From DATKDF01 sp963752045 (lineage in GTDB: Bacteria > Acidobacteriota > Vicinamibacteria > Vicinamibacterales > SCN-69-37): 64,000 nt of DNA. The DNA lies in the NCBI GenBank assembly GCA_963752045.1, contig CAVVWN010000008.1:620001-684000 (forward strand), read 5' to 3'. Below are positions 8,782 to 18,395 of this stretch, piece by piece (within the stretch, counting starts at the first letter, position 1; every line of letters starts with the position of its first letter). The position numbers and the translations under genes were made by a program. The notes under the pieces were generated by a model, which saw nothing but the letters and a program-made list of their open reading frames with translations, was not told the DNA's origin and did not search any database.

Positions 8782-9909
8782 ATGCCGCGGCCGCGACTTC
8801 TCATCGTCACCCCCAGCCTGGGTGGTGGCGGCGCCGAGCGGCACATGCTGCGAATTCTTCCGTTTCTTCGAGCCGGTTTTGACGTCGAGCTGGCCACGCT
8901 GCGATCGGGCGGCGAGCTCGAAGCCGACGTGCCGGCTGACGTCGAGGTGCACCGCGTCGACACGCTGGCGTGGCTTCCGGCGGCGTGGCGGCTGCGGCGC
9001 ATCCTCACCCGGGTGCGACCGGACCTCCTGCTCGGGTTTCAGGAGGCGGGCAACATTCCGATGCTGCTCGCGCGGGCCACGATTCGGCGGTCGCGGCGAC
9101 CGAAAGCTGTCATCTCCACGCAGAGCGCCCCATCAGTCGTGCTGGCTGATGCGACGCCGCGGACGCGCCTGCGTACCCGGACGGCGATGCGACTGCTGTA
9201 CCCGTCGGCAGACCGCCTGGTGGTGGCCGCCGACGGTGTCGCACGCGATCTGCTGGACCTCGCGCCGGCGGCGGCTGGCCGGGTTCAGCGGATCTACAAC
9301 GCCGGTATCGATGCCGGCGTCACCGTGCGCGCCAGCGAGCCGTGGAGCCACCCATTCCTGTCGGCGGGCGTGCCCCTGCTCGTCGCGTGCGGCAGGCTGA
9401 CCGAACAGAAGGACTACCCGACGCTGCTCGGCGCCGTGGCCAGCCTCGCCGCGCGCCGTGACGTGCGACTCGTGATTGTCGGGGACGGTCCGCTCAGGTC
9501 GAACCTCGAGCGTCTGTCCGAGCAACTCGGGGTGTCGTCGATCGTCGACTTCGCAGGCTACACGGAGAATCCGTATCCGTGCATGGCCCGGGCGAACGTC
9601 TTCGTGCTGTCGTCGCGGTCGGAGGGCTTCGGGAACGTCCTCGCGGAGGCGCTTGCCCTCGGCGTCCCGATCGTGTCGACAGATTGTCCGTACGGGCCGG
9701 GAGAAATCCTCGAGCGTGGCCGTTACGGCGTGCTCGTCCCGCCGGGCGATCCTCTGGCACTCGCCGAGGCGATCGACCAGTTGCTCGACGACACGTCGCG
9801 GGCGAGGACTTTCTCCGATGCAGGTCCCTCGCGCGCGCTGGAGTTCACGGCCGAGCGATCCGGCGCGGCATACGCGGCCATGCTCGAGGCGCTGTTGAAG
9901 GGCACCTGA
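8782..9909 (+). CDS. Family 4 glycosyltransferase (GT-B fold)
   Basis: 375 aa. The N-terminal GGGGAERHM tract and the C-terminal nucleotide-sugar site are characteristic of GT4 retaining glycosyltransferases. In the latter, VACGRLTEQKDYPTLL is followed by SSRSEGFGNVLAEALALGVPIVSTDCPYGPGEIL, whose EGFGNVLAEA holds the conserved ExxxxxxxE pair. The donor sugar cannot be read from sequence. It is monocistronic and convergent with the GT2 gene, with 29 bp between the stops. It probably acts in surface glycan assembly at the inner face of the membrane. Confidence 0.85.
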   Translation: MPRPRLLIVTPSLGGGGAERHMLRILPFLRAGFDVELATLRSGGELEADVPADVEVHRVDTLAWLPAAWRLRRILTRVRPDLLLGFQEAGNIPMLLARATIRRSRRPKAVISTQSAPSVVLADATPRTRLRTRTAMRLLYPSADRLVVAADGVARDLLDLAPAAAGRVQRIYNAGIDAGVTVRASEPWSHPFLSAGVPLLVACGRLTEQKDYPTLLGAVASLAARRDVRLVIVGDGPLRSNLERLSEQLGVSSIVDFAGYTENPYPCMARANVFVLSSRSEGFGNVLAEALALGVPIVSTDCPYGPGEILERGRYGVLVPPGDPLALAEAIDQLLDDTSRARTFSDAGPSRALEFTAERSGAAYAAMLEALLKGT

Positions 9910-9938
9910 TCCCGAGGTGCCGGGCCGGCCGGCCGTCG

Positions 9939-10694
9939 TCAGCCCGTGACGGGCGGAAACCGCTTCGAGCGTCGCAGCCGCAGGCGACAGGCGAGGAACT
10001 CGGCTCCCGTGGCCAGACATCCCAGCCCGTACCGGACGCTGCTCCCGAACGTGGCCGATGAGGATTCGGGGGCATAGCGCGTCGGGCAGGAGACTTCGCC
10101 GATGCGGTAGCCGAACCATACGGCCTGGGCGAGCATCTGGTTGTCGAAGACGAAGTCGTCGGAGTTCTCGTGGAGCGGCAGCCGTTCGAGGATCTCGCGC
10201 GAGAACGCGCGGTATCCGGTGTGGAACTCCGAGACCTTCGTGCCGAGGAGCACGTTGCCAATCAACGTCAGTACGCGGTTCGGGATGTACCGCCAGAGCG
10301 GCATGCCGCCGGCGAGCGCCTGGCCGCCGAGGATCCGCGACCCCAGCACGCAGTGGAACAGGCCGCTCGATACCATGCCGGCCATCGCAGGGATGAGCTT
10401 CGGCGTGTACTGGTAGTCGGGGTGGACCATGATCACGATGTCCGCCCCCGCTTCGAGCGCGAGCCGGTAGCACGTCTTCTGATTGGCGCCGTATCCCCGG
10501 TTCTTCGCATGCACGTGGACCCGGACCTTGGGCAGTCCCCTGGCGAGCGCCACCGTCTCGTCCTGGCTCGCGTCGTCCACGACGATGACCTCGTCGACGG
10601 CTTCCTGATCGATCACATCACGCCAGGTCTGTTCGATCGTCCGGGCCGCGTTGTAGGCCGGCATGACGACCACGAGTTTGTGTCCGGCGATCAT
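9939..10694 (-). CDS. Family 2 glycosyltransferase (polyprenyl-phosphate glycosyltransferase-like)
   Basis: 251 aa. A GT-A fold is indicated by VVVMPAYNAARTIEQTW, DEVIVVDDASQDET and the HPDYQYTP tract in the DXD position. GYRAFSRE follows, a pattern common in dolichyl/undecaprenyl-phosphate sugar synthases. No C-terminal transmembrane anchor is present. Its ATG overlaps the stop of the TPR membrane protein by 4 nt. One likely reading is that it makes a lipid-linked sugar used by the upstream TMTC-like protein, whose family accepts dolichol-phosphate-mannose-type donors; that functional link is inference. Confidence 0.82.
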   Translation of the reverse strand: MIAGHKLVVVMPAYNAARTIEQTWRDVIDQEAVDEVIVVDDASQDETVALARGLPKVRVHVHAKNRGYGANQKTCYRLALEAGADIVIMVHPDYQYTPKLIPAMAGMVSSGLFHCVLGSRILGGQALAGGMPLWRYIPNRVLTLIGNVLLGTKVSEFHTGYRAFSREILERLPLHENSDDFVFDNQMLAQAVWFGYRIGEVSCPTRYAPESSSATFGSSVRYGLGCLATGAEFLACRLRLRRSKRFPPVTG

Positions 10695-12910
10695 CGGATG
10701 CGTCCCAGCGCGCGCAGGACCTCGATCGTGCTCGCATGGGCCGGATCGAGGCGAAGCGCATCCTGGAAGTGCGGCATGGCCTCCTGGGGTCGATCGGCTT
10801 TGAGCAGCATCACACCGAGATCGTAATGAAAGTCGGGCTCGGTCGGCCTGGCGCGGACGGCCGCCTCGAAAGCGGGCAGGGCTTCCTCGAGTCGGCCGAG
10901 CTTCGTGAGAACCCGGGCCAGTCGGTTGTGGGCTTCGGCCAGTTGCGGGTCCTGGGCGACCGCGACGCGCAGTTCGGCGAGCGCCTCGTCAGGGCGACCG
11001 CTGTCGTCGAGCACCGATCCGAGCCCGTAGTGGCTCCGCGCATGGCCGGGCTCGAGCGCGATCGACTGCCGGAAGGCGGCAATCGCCTCGTCCCTTCGTC
11101 CCTGGTCGCCCAGCACGAGACCGAGGTTGCCGTAGGCGTCCGCCATGCCCGGCGCGAGGCGGATCGCCTCGCGAATCGAGGCGGCGGCCTCGTCGAGGCG
11201 GCCGTCGAGCGCGAGGGCGTAGCCGACGCCGTTGAGAACCAGGGCCGACTCGGGATCGAGATCGCGCGCGCGCTCGAACAGGCGGATTGCCTCGTCGAGC
11301 CGTCCTTCCCGGGCGCGCACGGTCCCGAGATTTGCCATGGCCTCGACGAAGTCGGGCGAGACGGCGAGCGCGGCCGATAGGTGGGCGGCCGCCGCAGCGA
11401 GGTCGCCCTGCTCGAGGCGAATCGCGCCGAGATTGGTGAGGGCTTCAGCGTAATTCGGCCTGATGGCGAGCGCCGCCTCGTACTCCTTGACGGCCGCCTC
11501 GCTCAGACCGGCTTCCGAGTAGGCGAAGCCCAGCGCGCTGTGGGCGCGGTAGTTGCGCTCGGTGACGGCAAGCGTGTGCGTCCAGAGCGTGATGCCGTCC
11601 CGCCAGTACCCAACCTGGCGGCTTGCCGAAACCGTAAACGCGAGGAGCACGGCGAAGGCGGCCGGCCACGCCAGGCGGGAGAGTGCAGGCCGCCCATCGA
11701 TGCGTTCGGCCGCAAACCAGACCAGGACGATGAAGAGGCCCGTATACGGAATGTAGGTGAACCGGTCGGCCACAGGCTGGCTGCCAACCTGGACGATGCC
11801 GCTCACCGGCACGAGCGTGCCAAGGAACCAGAACCACCCGACTGGGAACCACGGGCGCGTTCTGGCCGCGCGAATGGCCAGAGCGGTGATGAGCGCGAGG
11901 CCGCCGAGGGCCGTGAGCACGTGCCAGAGCGGAATGGCCTCCGGGAACGGATACAGGACGGCCATGTCATGGGGCCAGACGAGCCGGCTCACGTACGTCT
12001 GGTACCCGACGACCGCCGTCTTGAGGCGATCGCCGATTGAGAGGGCATCGAGCGACCGGACGGCGCCGCTCTGCTGTTGAACCACGAACGTGACCGCGCT
12101 GGCGGCCGCCGTCATGGCGAAGAGCGGGAGCTTCTCGCGGACGAGCGGCCACCAGGCCTGCAGGCGGAACGTCGGCGTGATGCGACCGAGCGGCCACACG
12201 TCGATGAGGAGCAGCACACAGGGCAGGGTCACCACCATGGGCTTGGACATCAGTCCCGCGGCGAAGAGACCGACGACGGCGAGGTAACGGCCGAGGCCGG
12301 GCCGGCGCGCGTAGGCGGTGTAGGCGATGAGGGTCGCCGTCCAGAAGCACGCGCTCAGCACGTCCTTGCGCTCGGCGATCCAGGCGACCGACTCGACGTG
12401 CATCGGATGCACCGCAAAGAGCGCTGCGACGAGGGCGCTTCGGTACCCGGCGCCCGTCAGGCCGACGAGCAGCACGAACAGCAACACGCTCGCCAGCATG
12501 TGCAGCGCCACGTTCGTCAGGTGGTGGGCGCCCGGCGCGAGCCCGAAGAGCTCGACATCGATCATGTGAGACACCCAGGTGAGCGGGTGCCAGTTGCCCT
12601 CCTCACCGGACCGGAAGGCCCACGCGATGTTCTCGGCGGTCACGCCCGTGTTCACGTGCCGGTTCTCGACGACGTATTGCGGGTCGTCGAATCCGATGAA
12701 CCCATGCCTGGCGACCGGGAAGTAAATGAGCAGGCTGAGCGCGACGAGCGCCATGCTCATCCCGAAGATCCAGCCGGGCGACGGTGGCCTGGCGCCGGTC
12801 TCGTCGGGGCCCTGGGCTGGCCGGTTCCCGGCGTCCACGTCGGCCGCGCGGGGCTTCTTCCGGGGCGCGCCCGCCCGAGCGGGTCCCGTGCGTGAGCGTG
12901 TGCGGCCCAT
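10691..12910 (-). CDS. TMTC-like polytopic membrane protein with C-terminal TPR array
   Basis: 739 aa from the ATG at 12910. A basic, Pro-rich N terminus is followed by about ten transmembrane helices between residues 50 and 440. The first periplasmic loop carries FDDPQYVVENRHVNTG and NWHPLTWVSHMIDVELFG, the hallmark of TMTC-like/GT-C proteins found widely in Acidobacteriota and Planctomycetota. About eight TPR units fill residues 470-735 (repeated pattern LxxxGxxxxxxGxxxxAxxxFxxAxxLxP). In eukaryotes TMTC proteins O-mannosylate substrates; bacterial function is not established. It overlaps the GT2 gene at 9939-10694, suggesting a donor-transferase pair. The upstream extension to 13033 runs into the divergent ADOP gene and is not used. 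Confidence 0.8.
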   Translation of the reverse strand: MGRTRSRTGPARAGAPRKKPRAADVDAGNRPAQGPDETGARPPSPGWIFGMSMALVALSLLIYFPVARHGFIGFDDPQYVVENRHVNTGVTAENIAWAFRSGEEGNWHPLTWVSHMIDVELFGLAPGAHHLTNVALHMLASVLLFVLLVGLTGAGYRSALVAALFAVHPMHVESVAWIAERKDVLSACFWTATLIAYTAYARRPGLGRYLAVVGLFAAGLMSKPMVVTLPCVLLLIDVWPLGRITPTFRLQAWWPLVREKLPLFAMTAAASAVTFVVQQQSGAVRSLDALSIGDRLKTAVVGYQTYVSRLVWPHDMAVLYPFPEAIPLWHVLTALGGLALITALAIRAARTRPWFPVGWFWFLGTLVPVSGIVQVGSQPVADRFTYIPYTGLFIVLVWFAAERIDGRPALSRLAWPAAFAVLLAFTVSASRQVGYWRDGITLWTHTLAVTERNYRAHSALGFAYSEAGLSEAAVKEYEAALAIRPNYAEALTNLGAIRLEQGDLAAAAAHLSAALAVSPDFVEAMANLGTVRAREGRLDEAIRLFERARDLDPESALVLNGVGYALALDGRLDEAAASIREAIRLAPGMADAYGNLGLVLGDQGRRDEAIAAFRQSIALEPGHARSHYGLGSVLDDSGRPDEALAELRVAVAQDPQLAEAHNRLARVLTKLGRLEEALPAFEAAVRARPTEPDFHYDLGVMLLKADRPQEAMPHFQDALRLDPAHASTIEVLRALGRIR

Positions 12911-13036
12911 GGCGTGAGGGACGTTAGCACACGGCGCCGCCGCGTTCAGCCCGTGGCCGCGCGTCCGACATCGGACAGGCGGCGTGCGGTCGTCCGCGCG
13001 AGAACATCGCCGGAACACGGGTCGTCTAAACACGAC

Positions 13037-15550
13037 ATGTCAGACGGTGCCATTCGCGATCTTCGCATCGGGGCGCGCGTGCTCGTCAAGGAGCGGTCGT
13101 TCTCGGCCCTGGCGATCACCGTGCTCGCGCTCGGCATCGCGGGCGTGACGACCATGTTCAGCGTCGTCAACGGCGTGATGCTGCGCGGGTTCTCGTTTCC
13201 AAATGCCCATCGGCTGGTCAGTGCCAACTTCATCGATCCGACGTCCGTGTCGTTTTTCGGCGTGAACGGCCGCATCAGCGCGATGGACTACGACGAGCTG
13301 CAGCCAATGCAGCAGTCGCTCGAGCTCATGGCGGCGTTTCTCAGCGGCTCGACCGTCAACGTCACGATCGACGGCACGCCGCAGCGTTACCAGGGCAGCT
13401 ACACGACCGAGAACTTCCTGCGGGTGCTCGGCGTCGCGCCGATGATGGGGCGGGACTTCACGGCCGCCGACAACCAGCCAGGCGCCGAGAAGGTGGCCAT
13501 CATCGGGTACGGCATCTGGCAGAACGCGTTCGGCGGCGCGCCGGATGTCGTCGGCCGGGTCGTCCGCATCAACGGCGCCCCGGCCACCATCATCGGCGTC
13601 ATGGAGCAGGGGTTCGCCTTTCCAACCAACGAGGCCCTGTGGATTCCGCTCTACAGCGAGTTCCCGCCGCGGCCCAGAAACGATCCGCAGGCCAACTCCG
13701 CCGCCGTGATCGGGATCCTGCGGCCAGGCGTGTCCGTCGATCAGGCCGAAGCCGAGTTCACAGGCCTCGCGCAACGTTTCGCAGCCGAGTATCCGGATAC
13801 GAACAAGCAATTCAATGCAGGCCGGGTCGAGCCGCTCATCCAGACGTACATTCCGCCGCCGCTGCGCGGCACGCTGTTGACCATGCTGGCCTTCTGCGTG
13901 GGCGTGCTGCTCATCGCGTGCGCCAACGTGATGAACATGCAGTTTGCGCGCGCGACGCTCCGGGCGCGGGAGCTCGCCATCCGGTCGTCGCTCGGGGCCA
14001 GCCGCCTGCGCCTCGTCCGCCAGATGCTCACCGAGAGCCTGCTGCTGTCGGGCATCGGCGCCGGTGTCGGGGTCGCGCTCGCGTATGGCGCGACCAGTTG
14101 GCTCACCGCGACCATCCGCGGTCTCGACACGCCGCCGCCGTCGTGGATCACGTTCGACATCAGCTTCTCGGTCCTGGTGGTGACCGTGGCGGCCACGGGC
14201 CTTTCGGCGGTGGCGTCCGGCCTGCTTCCGGCGCTCGCCTCGTCACGCATGAACTCCGTGGCGGCCCTTCGCGACAGCGGACGTGGCACCACCAGCCGGC
14301 GCATGGGGTTGCTCTCGCGCGGCCTGGTGGTGTTTCAGGTGGTCGTCACCTGCGTCCTGCTCATCGGCGCCCTGCTGCAGGTGCGGTCCATCCTCGCCCA
14401 GCAGACGGTCGACAACGGCTACGACACCGCGGCGGTGCTTACGGCGCGGATGGGGTTGATGGACGGCGACTATCCGTCATCGGACGCCCGAAAGGTCTTC
14501 TACGATCAGCTCGTCGAACGGCTGGACGCCAACCCGGCATTCGGGGCCGTCGGGCTGACCAATCGCTTCCGCATGGCCTTCTCGCCCACGGCGCCAATCG
14601 AAGTGGACGGCCAGGAATACGTTGACGATGCCCCTCGGCCGATCACCAACATCGATCAGGTGACACCCGGGTACTTCGCGGTGACCGGGCAGCGGCTCCT
14701 CGACGGACGGCTCTTCACCGGGCAGGACCAGGACACGAGGCAGCCGGTGGCCGTCGTCAACGAGGCGTTCGCGCGGAAGCACTTCGGCCCGGGCAGCGCT
14801 GTCGGACGTCGTGTGCGCGTGGCCGGCGGCGCGGGCGGCACGAACGAACCCGGGCCCTGGCGGACGGTCGTTGGCGTGGTCTCGTCGGTTCGGATGCTCG
14901 GCCCATTCAATCCTCCGGGCGTGGAAGACACCGGCTTCTACGTGCCGTTCTATGCCTCGGTGTTCGGGCCGCTTCAGAGCGCGCCCGTGGCCGCCCAGTT
15001 TGCGACCGTGGTGGTCACCTCGAGGGGCGGGACGGTCGAAGCCGTCGCGCCCGTGCTTCGCGACGAGGTGGCCGCGGTCGATCCGAACCTGCCGCTCTAC
15101 TACGTGGGCACGGCCGAGAAGCAGCTCGACAGCTTCGTCGCCCAGAATCGCGTCATCGCCACCATGTTCACCAGTTTCGGCGTGATCGCCGTGCTCCTTG
15201 CGGCCGTCGGCATCTACGGCGTCCTGTCGTTTGCCGTCAATCAGCGCACGCCGGAGCTGGGCGTCCGGATGGCGCTCGGCGCCAACCGCGGCCGGATCCT
15301 CGGGATGGTCGTCGCACAGAGCGCGATGCAGGTCGGGCTTGGAACCGTCCTCGGCATCGGGCTTGCGCTCGGCATCGTGAAGCTCGCCGGCGCCGGCATC
15401 CAGGGGGTGCTGTTCGGCGTGGATCCGATGGACCCGCTCATCTACGTCGCCGTCGGCCTGCTCGTCGCCGTCGTGGCGCTTGCCGCCACGTTCGCGCCGG
15501 CGCGGCGGGCGACTCGCGTCGATCCGATCATCGCACTGCGCGCCGAATAG
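13037..15550 (+). CDS. ADOP-family ABC permease (MacB/FtsX duplicated domains)
   Basis: 837 aa. Two tandem copies of MacB periplasmic core plus FtsX permease are visible: an N-terminal helix (LAITVLALGIAGVTTMFSVV), core domain, three helices around 290-430, a second core, and a final three helices ending DPIIALRAE. This duplicated architecture without its own ATPase is known as acidobacterial duplicated orphan permease and is highly expanded in Acidobacteriota. The substrate is unknown; relatives export macrolides, peptides or lipoproteins. The ATG at 13037 is chosen over the upstream GTG-type start at 12914 because the family begins there. No ATPase gene is adjacent. Confidence 0.88.
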   Translation: MSDGAIRDLRIGARVLVKERSFSALAITVLALGIAGVTTMFSVVNGVMLRGFSFPNAHRLVSANFIDPTSVSFFGVNGRISAMDYDELQPMQQSLELMAAFLSGSTVNVTIDGTPQRYQGSYTTENFLRVLGVAPMMGRDFTAADNQPGAEKVAIIGYGIWQNAFGGAPDVVGRVVRINGAPATIIGVMEQGFAFPTNEALWIPLYSEFPPRPRNDPQANSAAVIGILRPGVSVDQAEAEFTGLAQRFAAEYPDTNKQFNAGRVEPLIQTYIPPPLRGTLLTMLAFCVGVLLIACANVMNMQFARATLRARELAIRSSLGASRLRLVRQMLTESLLLSGIGAGVGVALAYGATSWLTATIRGLDTPPPSWITFDISFSVLVVTVAATGLSAVASGLLPALASSRMNSVAALRDSGRGTTSRRMGLLSRGLVVFQVVVTCVLLIGALLQVRSILAQQTVDNGYDTAAVLTARMGLMDGDYPSSDARKVFYDQLVERLDANPAFGAVGLTNRFRMAFSPTAPIEVDGQEYVDDAPRPITNIDQVTPGYFAVTGQRLLDGRLFTGQDQDTRQPVAVVNEAFARKHFGPGSAVGRRVRVAGGAGGTNEPGPWRTVVGVVSSVRMLGPFNPPGVEDTGFYVPFYASVFGPLQSAPVAAQFATVVVTSRGGTVEAVAPVLRDEVAAVDPNLPLYYVGTAEKQLDSFVAQNRVIATMFTSFGVIAVLLAAVGIYGVLSFAVNQRTPELGVRMALGANRGRILGMVVAQSAMQVGLGTVLGIGLALGIVKLAGAGIQGVLFGVDPMDPLIYVAVGLLVAVVALAATFAPARRATRVDPIIALRAE

Positions 15551-15618
15551 CCAGCCTGACGGCCGACGATCGGGAAGGACGCATCGACGAGGCGTTTGAC
15601 CGATAGAATGCCAGTCCT

Positions 15619-17022
15619 GTGTCCACGCCGCGCTTCCGGGTCGGCCCGTATCTCGTTTCACCCGCACACCGCAGCCTGCGCCGGGACGGCGCGGAGATGC
15701 TGCTCATTCCGCGGTACTTCGACCTGCTCGTTCTGCTCCTGGTCAACCGGCACCGGGTCGTCACGCGACAGGAGATTTTCGACCGCGTCTGGGCCGACGT
15801 GGTCGTGTCGGATGGCGCGCTGACGCAGGCCGTTCGCACGATTCGCCGCAGCCTCGGCGACGACCCGCGCGCCCCGCGGTTCATCCGTACTGTCTCGCGC
15901 CACGGCTACCAGTTCGTGGGTACCGACGTCATCGAGGAACCCGACGACGGGCCGTTGCCCGAGGCGGGGGTGGCCGGTGCGAGCGAGCCGGCTTCACCCG
16001 TCGATCCCATGCGCGCGCCGATCGACTGTCTGCTGCGGCATCCCCCGTTCGAAGCGGCCACTGACGAAGAGCGCCGCGAAGCAGCCGAGCTTCTCCATCA
16101 GATTGACACCGCCGAGGCGTTGCGGCGCATCGACGCGCAGCCCGGACACGCCGAGGCGCGGGCCATCCTGCGCGATGCCCGTTGGGACGTGCCCGGCGCC
16201 GGCGGTGTGCCTCTGCTGCGGTCGCCCGGGCCCTGGGCGTCGGTTGCCGCGGTCGTGCGCTTGCGCCTCAGGCGCGCCGCGCGCCACGCCTCGAATCGTT
16301 GGGGAGCTGCCGCCATCGGGGGGACGGCGGCAGGAGTGGCCGCCGGAATCGTCGGCGGCATCGCCTTGTTGCTCGTGCCCGAGTCACAGGCCAGCGCGAA
16401 CGTCGTCATCTCGCTGGCCGTCGTGGGCGCCGTGGCCGGCGCGATTGGCGCCGCCGGTGTCGGAGCCGGGCTTGCCGGCGCCGAGGCGGTGGCGCGGTCG
16501 GCACGGAGGCTCGCCCTCGTCGTCTGCGGTGCGACCGGCGGGGCAGTGGCCGGCGCCCTCGCGCACGCCGTGGCCCGGGCCGTGCTTGCGGGTATGTTCG
16601 GCCGTGAGATCGACCACATCGGCGGCTCGTTCGACGGGCTTGTGCTGGGCGCGGCGGCCGGCGTGGGCTACGGCCTCTCCACGTTGCCGCTTCCCGGGGG
16701 TGGGCTGGCGGCGCCCACAGGCGGCGCCCGCCTCCGCACGTCGCTCGTCACCGGCGCCACGTGTGCCGCCGCTGCCCTCCTCCTGACCCTTGGCGGTCGC
16801 CACCTCGTGGCGTCGAGCCTGGACGTGATGGCGGGTGCCTTCGAGGGGTCCGACGTGGGTCTTGCCCCGCTTGCCAGGCTGCTTGGCGAGGACACGCTGC
16901 GGCCGTTCACGCGCGCGCTCGTGAGCAGCTTCGAGGGCCTGCTTTTTGGTGCCGGCCTCGCCTTCGGCCTGACGCACCGGCCTCGACGCTCCAGGGCCGG
17001 ATCTTCAGAACCGGCCCCGTAG
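15619..17022 (+). CDS. Winged-helix (OmpR/CadC-type) regulator fused to a glycine/alanine-rich membrane domain
   Basis: 467 aa from GTG. Residues 1-100 are a Trans_Reg_C winged helix: RVVTRQEIFDRVWADVVVSD, then the recognition helix region ALTQAVRTIRRSLGDDP and the wing RFIRTVSRHGYQFVG. After a linker (about 100-215) come roughly six hydrophobic, Gly/Ala-rich helices to the C terminus instead of the periplasmic sensor of CadC/ToxR. It is therefore probably a membrane-tethered one-component regulator sensing something within the bilayer. A TAGAAT hexamer lies 9 nt before the GTG. It is followed on the same strand by the CreD-like gene. Confidence 0.75.
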   Translation: MSTPRFRVGPYLVSPAHRSLRRDGAEMLLIPRYFDLLVLLLVNRHRVVTRQEIFDRVWADVVVSDGALTQAVRTIRRSLGDDPRAPRFIRTVSRHGYQFVGTDVIEEPDDGPLPEAGVAGASEPASPVDPMRAPIDCLLRHPPFEAATDEERREAAELLHQIDTAEALRRIDAQPGHAEARAILRDARWDVPGAGGVPLLRSPGPWASVAAVVRLRLRRAARHASNRWGAAAIGGTAAGVAAGIVGGIALLLVPESQASANVVISLAVVGAVAGAIGAAGVGAGLAGAEAVARSARRLALVVCGATGGAVAGALAHAVARAVLAGMFGREIDHIGGSFDGLVLGAAAGVGYGLSTLPLPGGGLAAPTGGARLRTSLVTGATCAAAALLLTLGGRHLVASSLDVMAGAFEGSDVGLAPLARLLGEDTLRPFTRALVSSFEGLLFGAGLAFGLTHRPRRSRAGSSEPAP

Positions 17023-17123
17023 GCCGGGCGTCCGGCGTCGGCCGGCGCAGATCTGACACACCCCTCACCGCCGCCTCACAACTCGCTCAGGTCTTCCGGC
17101 CGACGATCGCGCACTGTGTCGGG

Positions 17124-18395
17124 ATGACACCACTTCGCCTCGTCGCCATCGCCGCCATCTACGTCGTCGCCACAATCGCCTGGTTCACGCTCGGCACGTC
17201 GGTCGCCGCCCGCTCGGGCGAGTTCGATGATCGGCTCTCGAAGGAGGTGGCGCTGCTCTGGGGCGGACCTCACCGCCAGGCCGCTCCGGCTGTGTGGCTC
17301 GAACGGCCGGCGACGGTCACCGACACCGTCGAGCGAACGGACGAGACCGGCCGGACCGTGTCGGAGACTGTCTCCCGAGTCGTCACCGAGCGGGTGCCGC
17401 TCGCGCTCGAATCCAGCCGGATCGACGTCGAGCTGGCGCTCGATCATCGCCAGAAGGGCCTGCTCTGGTTCGACACGTATGGCGTCGAGTTCCAGGCGAC
17501 CTACCGGGCCCGCAATCCCGACACGGTGGCGCGGCTGGTCGTCGCCGAGCTCGGGTATCCGGCCGACCACGTGCAACTCGACAACTTCGTCTTCCGCATC
17601 AACGGGCGGGACGCCGAGAGAGGCGATGACCTGTCGAAAGGCGCGACGGCCCGCGCGGAGGTGGCCCCCGGCGAGGAGCTCGTCATCGAGGTCGCCTACG
17701 CGTCGCGCGGCCTCGACACCTGGGCCTACGCGTTCTTCCAGGACGGCGTGGCCGAGATACGCGACTTCACGCTGACGATGAGGACCGATTTCGACGAGGT
17801 CGACTATCCGGCCGGGACGATGTCGCCCTCGACGAGCCAGCGGACCGAGGCCGGCTGGGAGCTTGGCTGGCGGTTCGACGACCTGCTCACCGGGCGCCAG
17901 ATCGGCATGGACCTGCCGAACCGGACGAATCCGGGTCCGCTGGCCGCGCGCATCACCTACTTCGCGCCCGTTTCGTTGCTCTTCTTCCTTGCCGTGATGG
18001 TGATTCTCGGCGTGCTGCACTCGCGAAACCTCCATCCGATGAACTACGCGTTTCTTTCGGCTGCCTTCTTCGCGTTTCACCTGCTTCTGGCGTACCTGGT
18101 CGACCACATGTCGATTCACTGGGCGTTCGTCACGGCGTCGCTCGTGAGCGTGCTGCTCGTGGCCAGCTATCTGCGAGTGGCGGCCGGGGCGCACTTCGCG
18201 GTGGCACAGGCGGGCGTGGCGCAACTCGTGTTCCTCGTGCTCTTCAGTTATGCGTTCTTCTTCGAAGGCTTCACCGGCCTCACCGTCACGATCGGTGCGG
18301 TCGTGACGCTCTTCGTGCTCATGCAGGCGACCGCACGCGTGGACTGGAGCCAGGTGTTTGCCGGCGAGCGGGCGGGCGGACCCGTCCGGTCATGA
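17124..18395 (+). CDS. Inner-membrane protein, CreD-like topology
   Basis: 423 aa. One N-terminal helix (LVAIAAIYVVATIAWFTLG) is followed by a large periplasmic beta-rich domain of about 270 residues and then six closely spaced C-terminal helices. One of these loops reads SRNLHPMNYAFLSAAFFAFH, as in CreD (inner-membrane protein of the CreBC regulon). Overall identity to CreD looks low, so I call it CreD-like. The start ATG at 17124 is favoured over longer in-frame starts that overlap the upstream gene. Its stop overlaps the uppS start (ATGA), indicating coupling and perhaps a cell-envelope role. Confidence 0.6.
   Translation: MTPLRLVAIAAIYVVATIAWFTLGTSVAARSGEFDDRLSKEVALLWGGPHRQAAPAVWLERPATVTDTVERTDETGRTVSETVSRVVTERVPLALESSRIDVELALDHRQKGLLWFDTYGVEFQATYRARNPDTVARLVVAELGYPADHVQLDNFVFRINGRDAERGDDLSKGATARAEVAPGEELVIEVAYASRGLDTWAYAFFQDGVAEIRDFTLTMRTDFDEVDYPAGTMSPSTSQRTEAGWELGWRFDDLLTGRQIGMDLPNRTNPGPLAARITYFAPVSLLFFLAVMVILGVLHSRNLHPMNYAFLSAAFFAFHLLLAYLVDHMSIHWAFVTASLVSVLLVASYLRVAAGAHFAVAQAGVAQLVFLVLFSYAFFFEGFTGLTVTIGAVVTLFVLMQATARVDWSQVFAGERAGGPVRS

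Noticed and set aside
10736..12895. Long plus-strand open frames opposite the TPR membrane gene
   Set aside because: High third-position GC opens antisense frames; sequences are Arg/Ala/Glu-rich without domains, and the minus-strand protein has clear TPR and helix patterns.
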